This document shows, piece by piece, positions 8,754-17,685 of a stretch of 64,000 bases of DNA (its first letter is position 1; every line of letters starts with the position of its first letter). Source of the stretch: UBA5336 sp039818165 (GTDB lineage Bacteria; Pseudomonadota; Alphaproteobacteria; Caulobacterales; Hyphomonadaceae); NCBI GenBank assembly GCA_039818165.1, contig JBCBUL010000001.1, forward strand, positions 248,001-312,000. Reading direction: 5' to 3'. Both the position numbers and the translations under genes were made by a program. The notes beneath the pieces were generated by a model. It was not told the DNA's origin and made no database searches. It was given only the letters and a program-made list of their open reading frames with translations.

Positions 8754-10049
8754 CTATTTCGCGGCGATGACTTCGCCTTCGGGTTCGTCTTCATCAACGA
8801 CCGGGCGCACTTTCAGGCCTGTGACCTGGTTGCGGTTTCGTCGAAGTATATCGAATTGGTAGCCGTGGAAGACAAAACACTGGCCCGGTTCCGGAATGGT
8901 CTGGGCGCCGTGGATCACGAGCCCGGCAACCGTCACGGCGCCATCATCGGGCAGGTTCCAGCCGCGCGCACGGTTCAGGTCCCGGATCGGCACCCATCCA
9001 TCCACATTTACGCTGCCATCGGGCTGCGGGCGCACGCCCTGGACTGTGGCGTCGTGCTCATCGCGGATGTCACCGACAATTTCCTCCAGAATGTCTTCCA
9101 GGGTTACAAGACCTTGCAGCGCGCCGTATTCGTCGACCACGAGCGCGAAGTGGCTGCGGCGCGACAGGAATTGGTCCAATTGGTCCTGGACGGATGTGGT
9201 TTCGGGAATGAACCACGGGTCACGGATGATCTCGTCGATTTCCAACTCGTCGAGATCGTTGCCCTGGGCGGCCATGGCCCGCAGGAGGTCCTTGGCGTGC
9301 AGCACGCCGACAATCTCGTCCGGATTGCCCCGGTGCAGCGGCAGGCGCGTATGGGGGCTGGCCAGGGCCTGCATCACCAGTTCGCGGGGGCCGAGATCGA
9401 GGTCGAGCATGTTGATGTTCTTGCGGTGGATCATCACGTCTTCGACGGTCAGTTCCTTGAGCTCCAGTGCGCCGACCAGCCTGTGGCGATCCTCCGCGCC
9501 CATATCGCCCTCCGAGTGGGCAAAATCGACCACACCGCGGATTTCCTCATCATAGGGCACCGCGTCGCCGGCGGCCTTCACGCCGATCAGGCGCAGTGTC
9601 GTGTTCACGATCGCCTGGATGCCGACCACGATCCAGCCGACGCCATTTTTCAGCCAGCCAATAGGGCGTGCCACGCTGCGGGCCATCTCATCGGGGCGGG
9701 TGATGGCATAGGTCTTCGGCAGGACTTCAGCAAAGACCAGCACCAACACGGTCATGATGCCTGTTGCCAGCGCCATGGCGAGGCCACCCTGGCCAAAGAG
9801 GGAGATAAACAGGCTGGTCGCAAGGGCAGATGCGAGGATGTTGACCAGATTATTGCCGAGCAGGATGGCCCCGATCAGGCCCTCTTTGTCTTCCAGCAGC
9901 TTGTTGACGGCCGCCGCACGGGGATCGCCGTCTTTTTCCAGGGCGTGCATCCGGGAGCGGGACGCGGCTGTCAGAGAGGTTTCAGATCCTGAGAAAAAGC
10001 CAGACAGGCTGAGCAGGAAGATGATGGCTATCGCCGTTCCGATGATCAT
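8754..10049 (-). CDS. CNNM / CorC-HlyC family membrane protein with CBS pair
   Basis: 431 aa. An N-terminal DUF21 (CNNM) transmembrane domain (FLLSLSGFFSGSETSLTAASR; LLGNNLVNILASALAT; VFAEVLPKTYA) covers ~1-190. Two CBS motifs follow (~210-330; SHFALVVDEYGALQGLVTLEDILEEIVG) and then a C-terminal CorC/HlyC domain. Members are linked to magnesium or cobalt efflux; many are labelled hemolysin without good reason. It starts 12 bases after the aroB stop, so it is the third gene of an aroK-aroB-CorC operon, an arrangement common in alphaproteobacteria. Confidence 0.92.
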   Translation of the reverse strand: MIIGTAIAIIFLLSLSGFFSGSETSLTAASRSRMHALEKDGDPRAAAVNKLLEDKEGLIGAILLGNNLVNILASALATSLFISLFGQGGLAMALATGIMTVLVLVFAEVLPKTYAITRPDEMARSVARPIGWLKNGVGWIVVGIQAIVNTTLRLIGVKAAGDAVPYDEEIRGVVDFAHSEGDMGAEDRHRLVGALELKELTVEDVMIHRKNINMLDLDLGPRELVMQALASPHTRLPLHRGNPDEIVGVLHAKDLLRAMAAQGNDLDELEIDEIIRDPWFIPETTSVQDQLDQFLSRRSHFALVVDEYGALQGLVTLEDILEEIVGDIRDEHDATVQGVRPQPDGSVNVDGWVPIRDLNRARGWNLPDDGAVTVAGLVIHGAQTIPEPGQCFVFHGYQFDILRRNRNQVTGLKVRPVVDEDEPEGEVIAAK

Positions 10050-10061
10050 GGTGTGTGGCCC

Positions 10062-11189
10062 TTACGGCCTTGCCTCTTCGCTGAGAAAGTCTTCGACGTC
10101 ACTTAAGTTCGCGTCGGGGTGGATGAAAGCCTTCCCGATCCCTCGCGCCAGGATCAGCGGGACGGCATTGCCGCGGGCTTTCTTGTCATGGCGCATGTGT
10201 TCGACAAGCCGGTTTGCGGGGTAGGGACCTCCGGCGAGCGCCGGGAGGCGCGTGACGAGACCGGCCGTATTTAAAACGCTCTCCGCGCGCGCGGCGGTGT
10301 CCGTGTCCGTCAGGCCCTGCCGCGCCGAATAGCGCAGGGCCAATGCCATGCCGCACGCAACCGCTTCGCCATGGAGGAGATCTGGCCCATAGCCGTTCTC
10401 TGCCTCAAGCGCGTGGCCAAAGGTGTGGCCAAGGTTCAAAAGCGCGCGCACGCCGCCTTCGCGCTCATCCTGTGCCACGATGTCGGCCTTGGCCTGGCAG
10501 GAACGCGCAATGGCTTCGCTGAGCGGGCCCGCTTCCAACGCGGTAACTGCTTCTCCATGGCGTTCAAGCCAATCAAAGAAAGGCGCATCGCCGAGCAAGC
10601 CGTATTTGACGATTTCGGCATAGCCTGCGGAGCGTTCGCGCGCTGGAAGTGTTTTAAGGAGGTCAGTGTCGATCAGGACATTGCGGGGCTGGTAGAATGC
10701 CCCGACCAGATTCTTGCCCTGGCGCGTATTGATAGCGGTCTTGCCCCCCACTGAACTGTCGACCTGGGCCAGCAGCGTGGTCGGCACTTGAACAAGCGAC
10801 ATACCCCTCTTCATGATGGATGCGCTAAACCCGGCCAGGTCGCCCACGACCCCGCCGCCCAGGGCCACCAACACGTCACCCCGATTGGCGCCAGCTTCCA
10901 AAAGCCAATCGAGCGTTGCTTCCAGTTCGGCCCAGGATTTCGAAGCCTCGCCCGCAGGAATGATCCGCGCGCGGGTCTTGAAGCCGACCCCTGAAAGCGC
11001 TGTTTCCAGGGTTTGCAGGTGCAGTTCAGCAACGGTTTTGTCGGTCAATACAAAGACGCGTGGGCTCTTCACCATGGGCGCGAGTACGGCGCCGATGCCT
11101 GCGAGTTGGCCCGGGCCAATTGTGATGTCGTAGCTGCGTGCGCCGAGCCCGACAGTGACTGTGCGGTGAGTGCTCTCTCCGTCAGGCAT
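10062..11189 (-). CDS. aroB: 3-dehydroquinate synthase
   Basis: 375 aa from the ATG at 11189, which overlaps the aroK stop by 8 bases; a longer frame to 11237 adds 16 residues unlike the family. The enzyme converts DAHP to 3-dehydroquinate in the shikimate pathway, using NAD and a divalent metal. Seen: the NAD-binding GGGVVGDLAGF, the PTTLLAQVDSSVGGKTAIN loop, the metal ligand region YAEIVKYGLL, and NLGHTFGHALE with LHGEAVACGM. Full length. Translationally coupled to aroK. Confidence 0.97.
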   Translation of the reverse strand: MPDGESTHRTVTVGLGARSYDITIGPGQLAGIGAVLAPMVKSPRVFVLTDKTVAELHLQTLETALSGVGFKTRARIIPAGEASKSWAELEATLDWLLEAGANRGDVLVALGGGVVGDLAGFSASIMKRGMSLVQVPTTLLAQVDSSVGGKTAINTRQGKNLVGAFYQPRNVLIDTDLLKTLPARERSAGYAEIVKYGLLGDAPFFDWLERHGEAVTALEAGPLSEAIARSCQAKADIVAQDEREGGVRALLNLGHTFGHALEAENGYGPDLLHGEAVACGMALALRYSARQGLTDTDTAARAESVLNTAGLVTRLPALAGGPYPANRLVEHMRHDKKARGNAVPLILARGIGKAFIHPDANLSDVEDFLSEEARP

Positions 11190-11775
11190 GTCCGGTCCAT
11201 CCCTCAAGGGCTTTGATAATGGCCACCACGGTTTCATTGTGCGGCCCGTCCACGCTGGCGACCGAAAGATCTGCCTGGCTGTAAATCGGCTCGCGTTCCT
11301 CGAACAGGCGCGTCAACACGCCTTTTGGGTCCGGCGCCCTGAGCAAAGGCCGGGTATCGCGCCGCGACACCCGTTTCCAGATCGTCTCCAGATCTGCATT
11401 CAACCAAACCGTGATTGCACGGTCCCGCAGCATTGTGCGGGTGTCAGGGTCCAGATACGCACCGCCGCCTGTGGCGAGTACGTGAGGTTCATCTTCCAAA
11501 AGCCTAGCCAGCACTTTCCGCTCGCCGCGCCGGAACTCCGCCTCGCCATGGATGGAGAAGATATCCGAAATCGAAAGGCCCGCCGCCTTTTCGATCTCCA
11601 CGTCACTGTCATAGAATTTCCGACCAAGCCGGTCTGCCAGGCGACGCCCGACCGTGGACTTGCCAGCGCCCATCAATCCCACAAGGGCGATGGTGCGCTT
11701 TGCATATGGCGCCTCATTGCTGCCCGGATTATCCAGCGAACCTGTGTCTGCGCCCATGGTCTTTTCGCGTCTCAC
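11182..11775 (-). CDS. aroK: Shikimate kinase
   Basis: 197 aa if the GTG at 11775 is used; an ATG at 11757 would remove six residues, and neither has an ideally spaced ribosome binding site. Shikimate kinase phosphorylates shikimate with ATP. Seen: Walker A GLMGAGKST, the shikimate-binding DSDVEIE and GEAEFRRGE, ATGGGA, and the lid RDTRPLL. The N-terminal ~25 residues before the core are a short extension. First gene of the aroK-aroB-CorC operon; divergent from the small membrane gene at 11875. Confidence 0.95.
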   Translation of the reverse strand: MRREKTMGADTGSLDNPGSNEAPYAKRTIALVGLMGAGKSTVGRRLADRLGRKFYDSDVEIEKAAGLSISDIFSIHGEAEFRRGERKVLARLLEDEPHVLATGGGAYLDPDTRTMLRDRAITVWLNADLETIWKRVSRRDTRPLLRAPDPKGVLTRLFEEREPIYSQADLSVASVDGPHNETVVAIIKALEGWTGHA

Positions 11776-11874
11776 TCTCCTCGTCTATATGGGGGCAGGG
11801 GATGGAGCAATGGAAGAGGCCGATTTTGCGGTGGTGCAAAATTTGGCGTTTTGAGAATGATCGGGGCGTAAGCC

Positions 11875-12009
11875 ATGAAGAAGTTTCTGTTTTTCCTTTT
11901 GATTGTGCTGCTGGCGCTGGTCGGCGCAGCGTTCTGGCTGGCGGGCCAGGCCACATCCGACAAACCGGAGCCTGGCGAAATCCGCATTGAGGTTGAAGAT
12001 GTTCTTTAA
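11875..12009 (+). CDS. Small single-pass membrane or secreted protein, 44 aa
   Basis: ATG at 11875, stop TAA at 12007-12009. Residues 1-23 are Lys-Lys followed by a strongly hydrophobic stretch (FLFFLLIVLLALVGAAFWLA), and the short tail is acidic (EIRIEVEDVL). It could be an N-anchored micro-protein or a very short exported peptide. Its last 11 bases overlap the start of the next gene, which is the geometry of translational coupling. No recognised family. Supported by the overlap, the Lys-Lys/hydrophobic design and its place at the head of the transcript. Confidence 0.6.
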   Translation: MKKFLFFLLIVLLALVGAAFWLAGQATSDKPEPGEIRIEVEDVL

Positions 12010-13618
12010 ACCCCGCTTCTTCGCTGCTGCCGTCGGCGTTTTGGCCGCCCTGACTCTGCCGGCATTCGCCCAGGTTGAGGAATTCGAGCTTGGTGGGCTT
12101 GGCGACATAGATCCGTTTGGGCGCGGCTATCTTGAGGCTGGCGAGACCGCCATGCCCACAAACATGTGGAAGGCGTCCCGCACCGAAGACCTCTTGCCGC
12201 TTATGCGCCAGGTGCGCACACGCCAACTCACGCCTGCGGAACGCACGCTTTTGCGCCGCGTCGTGCTTTCGCCTGCAGCCCGACCGGAAGGCGAGCGCGC
12301 AAATGAAGTGCTCGGGGAGCGCGCGCGCATTCTCTATGAACTTGGTGAGGCCGATGCTGCCTCAGACCTGCTTGGTCGCCTTGAAGATAATCCGCGCGGC
12401 CTGAACGCGGCGGAACTGGCGGTAGACCTCCAACTCGCCCTGGGCAACGAGGCCTCCGCCTGCCGCGAGCTTGTCACCGAGACGCGGGAAGGTCCGTTCT
12501 TCGCAAAACTCCGCGCGGTTTGCGCCGTTCTTCAGAAGAACGCCCCGGCGGCGGAACTGGCCGTGGAATTGGCCCAGGCCCAGGGCGTGGAAGACGATTG
12601 GTTCTTCAATGCGGTCTTCGCGGCCTCTGTCGAAGAGCCGTCCGAACTGCCCGCACGTTTCGATACCGGGCTGAACCTCGCCTTGTCCACGGCGCTGGGT
12701 CTGGAGCCGGCGACGAATGCGATCGCAACCTCTCGCCCAGACCTCGCCGCAGCGATTGCCGGGCGATCGACCCTGCCATTGTCCATCCGTGTTCCGGCTG
12801 CTGGCGTGGCGGCGGAAGCAGGTTTGCTGGACGGGCGTGCCCATCGCAGACTCTACCAACAATTGGTTCGCGCAGAAGGGTTCGAGGCCCAGCGACCGAT
12901 AGAACTTGCCGTGGCTTCCTTCGAAGATGTCAACGCGTCTCCCGAAGACCGGGCCCGTCGCTTGTCCATGGCGCTGCGCACATCAGCCGGTAATCCAGCG
13001 AGGTTTGCCGCGGCGGCGCGCCTCTTCAGCGGAGATATCGACCGGGTAAGCCGGAATCCTGACAATGCGCGCCACGCGCTGGTGTTTGCCCGCGCCCAGA
13101 TTGCGGCGGGCGACCTTGAGAAGGCTGCGTCATGGGTGCGTACCACGGGGTTGCGCGATGCGCCTGAACCTGATGCCTTTGACCTGGCCTTTGTGCGCTC
13201 GGCGCTTGTCCTGGCAGGCCATTCGGAAAGCAAGGGCGCTGCCCGCGAGATTGCGGAAGCCCTTGTGGTAGCCGCAGAGCAGCCCGGCGAGAAAGCCAAG
13301 GCATCACGCATGTTTGCCCTTTGGACTGCGCTTGGCATCGCTCCGCCACCCTCGGCTCGCGCCCTCATGGCAATTGCCCAGCGAGAGACCGGTGTACGCG
13401 GCGATGAATGGCGTATGCTCGCCATCCGCGCGGCGGCGGAAGCCGATGCTGCGGGCGAGGTTGTGGTTTCGACGCTGGGTTTGACGCTCGGCGATCCCAC
13501 GGGCCTGGCGACGCCGGATCTCATGGTGATTCTCGACAGTCTCAGTCAGATCGGTGCCGAAGATGCATCCGAACGGCTGGCACTGGAGGCCAGTGGATAT
13601 TGGCGTTCGCCGAACTAG
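11999..13618 (+). CDS. Uncharacterised exported protein, 539 aa
   Basis: Start at the ATG at 11999, because it begins a clear signal peptide (MFFKPRFFAAAVGVLAALTL, then PAFA cleaved before QVEEF); the frame extends upstream but that part is not signal-like. The mature protein is rich in Ala, Leu and Glu and reads as tandem helical segments (for example NAAELAVDLQLALGNEASAC, ARHALVFARAQIAAGDLEKA), suggesting a TPR-like or other alpha-solenoid periplasmic scaffold. No catalytic motif seen and no family recognised. Overlaps the 44-aa gene at its start; its stop shares a CTAG with the hisE stop on the other strand. Confidence 0.75.
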   Translation: MFFKPRFFAAAVGVLAALTLPAFAQVEEFELGGLGDIDPFGRGYLEAGETAMPTNMWKASRTEDLLPLMRQVRTRQLTPAERTLLRRVVLSPAARPEGERANEVLGERARILYELGEADAASDLLGRLEDNPRGLNAAELAVDLQLALGNEASACRELVTETREGPFFAKLRAVCAVLQKNAPAAELAVELAQAQGVEDDWFFNAVFAASVEEPSELPARFDTGLNLALSTALGLEPATNAIATSRPDLAAAIAGRSTLPLSIRVPAAGVAAEAGLLDGRAHRRLYQQLVRAEGFEAQRPIELAVASFEDVNASPEDRARRLSMALRTSAGNPARFAAAARLFSGDIDRVSRNPDNARHALVFARAQIAAGDLEKAASWVRTTGLRDAPEPDAFDLAFVRSALVLAGHSESKGAAREIAEALVVAAEQPGEKAKASRMFALWTALGIAPPPSARALMAIAQRETGVRGDEWRMLAIRAAAEADAAGEVVVSTLGLTLGDPTGLATPDLMVILDSLSQIGAEDASERLALEASGYWRSPN

Positions 13619-13974
13619 TCTTTCGGCCGCGAAGCCTTTTCGGCCAGGCCAGACTGGGCCTGGCGGGCCGCGAGCGCCGCGCCGACCTGATCCAAGGACA
13701 CCCCGCGGGATCTGAGCGCGACCATGAAGTGGTAGAGAACATCGGCTGCTTCACTTGCAACGGCGTCATCTGCCTCTGAGACCAGCGCCAATGCAAGCTC
13801 AACCGCCTCTTCGCCGAGTTTCTTGGCACATTTCGGTGGGCCTTTCTGGAGCAGTTTCGCCGTGTAAGACGCGTCCGCGTCGCCGGTTGCGCGGGCGTCA
13901 ATGGTCTGGGCAAGGTGGTCCAACGCCGCAAAAAAGTCTGCTGGCGAGCCAAGTGCTGCGGAATCCTCGTTCAT
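13615..13974 (-). CDS. hisE: Phosphoribosyl-ATP pyrophosphatase
   Basis: 119 aa. Second enzyme of histidine synthesis, hydrolysing PR-ATP to PR-AMP. Seen: SYTAKLLQKGPPKCAKKLGEE (abbreviated here as the KLLQKG and KKLGEEAVE motifs) and SEAADVLYHFMVAL, the MazG-like metal-binding helices. A stand-alone HisE, not fused to HisI. Its ATG overlaps the hisF stop (ATGA), so it is translationally coupled to hisF. Confidence 0.95.
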   Translation of the reverse strand: MNEDSAALGSPADFFAALDHLAQTIDARATGDADASYTAKLLQKGPPKCAKKLGEEAVELALALVSEADDAVASEAADVLYHFMVALRSRGVSLDQVGAALAARQAQSGLAEKASRPKD

Positions 13975-14744
13975 AGTCTGGCCTCCATGACGGGTTTGAC
14001 CGGAGCCCCCGCCCGCGAAAGCGCTCTGCGTGCTTCGGCCAGACTGACCTCACCGAAGTGGAAGATGGATGCGGCCAAGACAGCGCTTGCGCCCCCTTCC
14101 ATGACAGCCGGGCCGAAATCTTCTGCTGAGCCAGCGCCCCCGGATGCGATTACCGGAATGTTCACGGCACTGGTAACGGCCTTTAGCATGTCGATGTCGA
14201 AACCAGACTTGGTTCCGTCCTTGTCCATGCTGGTGAGCAGGATTTCGCCTGCGCCAAGCGCTTCGGCTCGCCTAGCGTGCTCGACGGCGTCGACCCCGGA
14301 GGATTTGCGCCCACCATGGGTGTACACAGTGTAGCCACCGACTTCCTTTCGGGCATCAATGGCCACGACCACGCACTGGCGCCCGACCCTCTTGGCGCAG
14401 GCGGAAATCACGTCCGGGTCAGCGACCGCAGCCGAATTGATGGCAACCTTGTCTGCCCCGGCGCGCAGGAGCGTCACCATATCGTCCGCGCTGCGCACGC
14501 CGCCGCCGACGGTCAGCGGCATAAAGCACTGCTCAGCCGTTCGCGTGACAACGTCCAACATCGTGCCGCGCCCCTCATGGCTGGCCGTGATGTCCAGAAA
14601 GCAAAGCTCGTCTGCACCGGCCGCATCATAGGCGCGAGCAAGTTCCACAGGGTCACCAGCATCGCGCAGATCGACAAAGTTCACACCCTTGACGGTGCGG
14701 CCGTCCTTCACGTCCAGGCAGGGAATGATGCGTGTCTTCAGCAT
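13971..14744 (-). CDS. hisF: Imidazole glycerol phosphate synthase, cyclase subunit
   Basis: 257 aa, (beta/alpha)8 barrel. Forms IGP and AICAR from PRFAR with ammonia supplied by HisH. Seen: start MLKTRIIPCLDVKDGRTVKG, with the catalytic Asp in CLDV, and the second Asp in SMDKDGTKSGFD; phosphate-binding GGGVRS and ASGGAG. Divergent from its partner hisH across 83 bases, which is unusual (see findings). Confidence 0.97.
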   Translation of the reverse strand: MLKTRIIPCLDVKDGRTVKGVNFVDLRDAGDPVELARAYDAAGADELCFLDITASHEGRGTMLDVVTRTAEQCFMPLTVGGGVRSADDMVTLLRAGADKVAINSAAVADPDVISACAKRVGRQCVVVAIDARKEVGGYTVYTHGGRKSSGVDAVEHARRAEALGAGEILLTSMDKDGTKSGFDIDMLKAVTSAVNIPVIASGGAGSAEDFGPAVMEGGASAVLAASIFHFGEVSLAEARRALSRAGAPVKPVMEARL

Positions 14745-14827
14745 GGGGCGAGCCTCTAGGCGATACGCGCGCGCTTGGAAAGAGCCAGGTGGTTGCGCTG
14801 GGGTGCCTCAGGTCGTAAGCCGCGCCG

Positions 14828-15469
14828 ATGCAAAGCGTTGCCCTCATTGATTACGACTCCGGAAACGTGCACTCGGCCCAGCGCGCCCTTGTGGAAGCGG
14901 CCCGCCTGGCAGGCGTGGATGCAAAGGTCGAACTGACGGCCGATCCCGATGTGATCTCCCGCTCAGACCGCATTGTTCTCCCGGGCGTCGGCCATTTCGC
15001 CCAATGCAAGGCGGCGCTGGCAGCGCGTAAGGGCGTGATCGAGGCGATGGAACAGGCCGTCTTCAATCGGGCAACACCTTTCCTTGGCATCTGTGTGGGG
15101 ATGCAACTGCTTGCCGACTTCAGCCTCGAAGATGGCGAGGGGCGCGGTTTGGGTTGGATCCATGGCGCTGTGCAGCCCATCGATCCCGGCCCCGGCCACC
15201 GCGTGCCACACATGGGTTGGAATGTTCTGGAGTTGCGCGGCAACCACCATGTGTTGTCCGGACTGGGCAAGGACCCCCACGCCTACTTCGTTCACTCCTA
15301 CGCTCTCTCGCCGGAGAACGAGACCCATATTGCGGCGCTCACGGAGTATGGCCGACCTATCGTCGCCGCAGTGGCGCGCGACACGGTGTTCGGTACCCAG
15401 TTCCACCCCGAGAAAAGCCAGAGCGTTGGCCTGAAACTGCTCGCAAACTTCCTGACCTGGGCCCCTTAA
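14828..15469 (+). CDS. hisH: Imidazole glycerol phosphate synthase, glutaminase subunit
   Basis: 213 aa class I glutamine amidotransferase. Supplies ammonia to HisF. Seen: the nucleophile Cys in FLGICVGMQLL, oxyanion PGVGHF, and the His-Glu of GTQFHPEKSQ. Abuts hisA: the hisH stop is immediately followed by the hisA ATG, so the two are co-translated. Confidence 0.97.
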   Translation: MQSVALIDYDSGNVHSAQRALVEAARLAGVDAKVELTADPDVISRSDRIVLPGVGHFAQCKAALAARKGVIEAMEQAVFNRATPFLGICVGMQLLADFSLEDGEGRGLGWIHGAVQPIDPGPGHRVPHMGWNVLELRGNHHVLSGLGKDPHAYFVHSYALSPENETHIAALTEYGRPIVAAVARDTVFGTQFHPEKSQSVGLKLLANFLTWAP

Positions 15470-16204
15470 ATGAGCTTCATCCTCTATCCGGCCATCGACC
15501 TGAAAGACGGCGCCTGCGTTCGCCTGATCCGGGGCGAGATGGACCAGGCTACCGCCTTTAATGCAGATCCCGCGGATCAGGCGGCGCGGTTTGCGTCGAT
15601 GGGGTTTGATCAGCTTCACGTGGTGGACCTGAACGGCGCGTTTGCCGGCACCAGCGCGAATGGTGACGCGGTGCGCGCGATTCTCGCGGCAACCAAAGTG
15701 CCGGTTCAATTGGGCGGCGGTATTCGAACGCGCGGGCAGATTGAGGCCTGGCTTGAGGCCGGTATTTCCCGGGTGATTCTTGGCACGGTTGCAGTGCGTG
15801 ACCCTGATCTGGTGCGGGAAGCCGCACGCGCGCTTCCAGGGCGGGTCGTCGTCGGGATTGATGCCAAGGACGGGCGCGTCGCGGTAGAGGGTTGGGCCGA
15901 AACCTCGGACATGGAAGCGGTTGACCTCGCCAAGGCCTTTGAGGGCTGCGGTGTAGCTGCGATCATCGCCACGGATATTGGCCGCGACGGCATGAAAACC
16001 GGGGTGAATGTGGCGTTTACCCGCGATTTGGCCGCTGCGGTGTCCATTCCCGTGATCGCGAGCGGAGGTGTCGCCAGCGTGGCAGACATTACGGCGTTGC
16101 GCTCGGCAGGTGGGCCGCGCGCAATTGCCGGCTCAATTCTCGGTCGAGCGCTCTATGATGGCGATGTCGACCCCGCCGAGGCGATCGCAGCCGCGCGGGC
16201 TTAA
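15470..16204 (+). CDS. hisA: Phosphoribosylformimino-AICAR ribotide isomerase
   Basis: 244 aa (beta/alpha)8 barrel; isomerises ProFAR to PRFAR, the HisF substrate. Seen: ILYPAIDLKDGACVRL with the catalytic Asp, LGGGIRTRGQIE, ATDIGRDGMKTG with the second Asp, and ASGGVAS. Starts directly at the hisH stop. Its TAA shares TTAA with the stop of the convergent PhoX-like gene. Confidence 0.97.
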   Translation: MSFILYPAIDLKDGACVRLIRGEMDQATAFNADPADQAARFASMGFDQLHVVDLNGAFAGTSANGDAVRAILAATKVPVQLGGGIRTRGQIEAWLEAGISRVILGTVAVRDPDLVREAARALPGRVVVGIDAKDGRVAVEGWAETSDMEAVDLAKAFEGCGVAAIIATDIGRDGMKTGVNVAFTRDLAAAVSIPVIASGGVASVADITALRSAGGPRAIAGSILGRALYDGDVDPAEAIAAARA

Positions 16205-17592
16205 ACCGCCAGGCGCTGCCAGGGGCCGGTAATGGCGTAGGTCGCGCCCGGCGTCTGGATGTTCACGAACAGCGTCGACCCGTCGGGGGACCAGCAGGCG
16301 CCGGCGAATTCTCCGCCGTCGGGATGGGGGTTTTCCGCAATCGTATAGAGGCGGCCGTCCGGGGTCAGTCCATGGATCCTGCAGGCGCGGTCTGCGTCTT
16401 CGCAGATCGTCAGGTGACCCCACGGGCTGGCAACGAGATTGTCGCAGTAATCGAGGTCCTCTGCCGAGCGGCTCTCATAATGGAGCGTGAGCATGCCGGG
16501 GGCTTCGGCTTCTCGGGCAGTGCCTTCATGGGGGCTTGGTGTATAGCGCCAGATTTGACCCACCTTTGCGACCCCGCCGCTGGTGCAGGCAAAGTATGCC
16601 GAAGCGCCATCCTGCTGAATGGCCCAGGCGAGGCCTTCGCCCCGGGCAAATTTGGCGGCGCCAGCGGCAAAGCCCCGGTCTTTCAGGTCCCCGTCGGGGC
16701 TTTCAACTGCGGAGAGGTCCACCCAGCGCACGGGCAGGCTCTGGCCCTGTGCGATGGTTGCCGTATTCCAATTGCGCGTGTCGGCGCTCGCCTGGTCCAC
16801 TAAAGCCAGCGCCTGCAAACGTCCACCTTTGGCCAGCTCACCCGGCGCAGACGGTAGAAAGCGGTAGAACAGGCCATCACGTTCGTCCTCGGTCTGGTAG
16901 ACAATGCCCGTGCTGGGGTCGACGGCGGCAGCCTCATGGTTGAACCGACCCATGGCGCGCAAGGGGATGGGCGCAGCCCGGCCGGAAACAGTAGCGGGTA
17001 CTTCAAACACATAACCATGGGCCCGGCGGGAGTCCTCTCCGGCGCGGTTGCGCGATTCCTCGCAGGACAGCCAGCTGCCCCACGGCGTAATGCCGCCTGA
17101 GCAGTTCCGTTCCGTTCCAGCCAGCGACAGGTGGCTGCGCTCCAGCTGCTTGGTTTTCACATCGTAGAGCAGTGTTGTGTTGCCGCCGCCGAGCGGGGCG
17201 CCGTCTGGCGTGAAATCGTAGAGTTCGCTGCGATCGAGTTTCGCAAGACCTTCAAAATTGTCTCCGAAGGGGCCTTCTTCGGGGTCGTCGGCGTTGACCT
17301 CATGATTGCGCACCAGCAGGCAGCGGTCTGGATCACCCTCAACCGGGAAACTGCCCATACCGTCATGGCTGGTCGGTACGAAGAGACCGTCGCTCATCTG
17401 CTCACCGGTGAGGGAGAAGCGGGTATAGGAAAACCCTTCGGGCAGGTTCAGCCAGCCGTCCGGATCAGGCACAAGCGCGGCCTTGTCAGCTGACGCAGGC
17501 TGTGTTGTGCAGCTCGCCAACGCGCCAAAGGCCGGGGCGGCGACAGCCATGGCGGAAGCAGAGCGTAGAAATGTTCGGCGCGAAGCAATCAT
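16201..17592 (-). CDS. PhoX / DUF839 family protein with Tat signal
   Basis: 463 aa from the ATG at 17592. The chosen start places a twin-arginine signal at the N-terminus (ASRRTFLRSASAMAVAAPAF) with a possible lipobox-like ASC after it; the longer frame to 17670 would bury it. The body matches the DUF839/PhoX beta-propeller group (WLNLPEGFSYTRFS, LLVRNHEVN, GGITPWGSWLSCEES, FNHEAAAVDPSTGIVYQTED, DNLVASPWGHLTICED). True PhoX is a calcium- and iron-dependent alkaline phosphatase; several DUF839 proteins are not, so the phosphatase role is unproven. Exported folded to the periplasm. Confidence 0.88.
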   Translation of the reverse strand: MIASRRTFLRSASAMAVAAPAFGALASCTTQPASADKAALVPDPDGWLNLPEGFSYTRFSLTGEQMSDGLFVPTSHDGMGSFPVEGDPDRCLLVRNHEVNADDPEEGPFGDNFEGLAKLDRSELYDFTPDGAPLGGGNTTLLYDVKTKQLERSHLSLAGTERNCSGGITPWGSWLSCEESRNRAGEDSRRAHGYVFEVPATVSGRAAPIPLRAMGRFNHEAAAVDPSTGIVYQTEDERDGLFYRFLPSAPGELAKGGRLQALALVDQASADTRNWNTATIAQGQSLPVRWVDLSAVESPDGDLKDRGFAAGAAKFARGEGLAWAIQQDGASAYFACTSGGVAKVGQIWRYTPSPHEGTAREAEAPGMLTLHYESRSAEDLDYCDNLVASPWGHLTICEDADRACRIHGLTPDGRLYTIAENPHPDGGEFAGACWSPDGSTLFVNIQTPGATYAITGPWQRLAV

Positions 17593-17685
17593 GGGAATCC
17601 CCGTCCACAGTCTGAGTTTCCGTGACAGGATAACCTTGCTGGGCCGCCTAGAAAGCGACTTTTGCGGCAAGTTTTTGTGACACTT

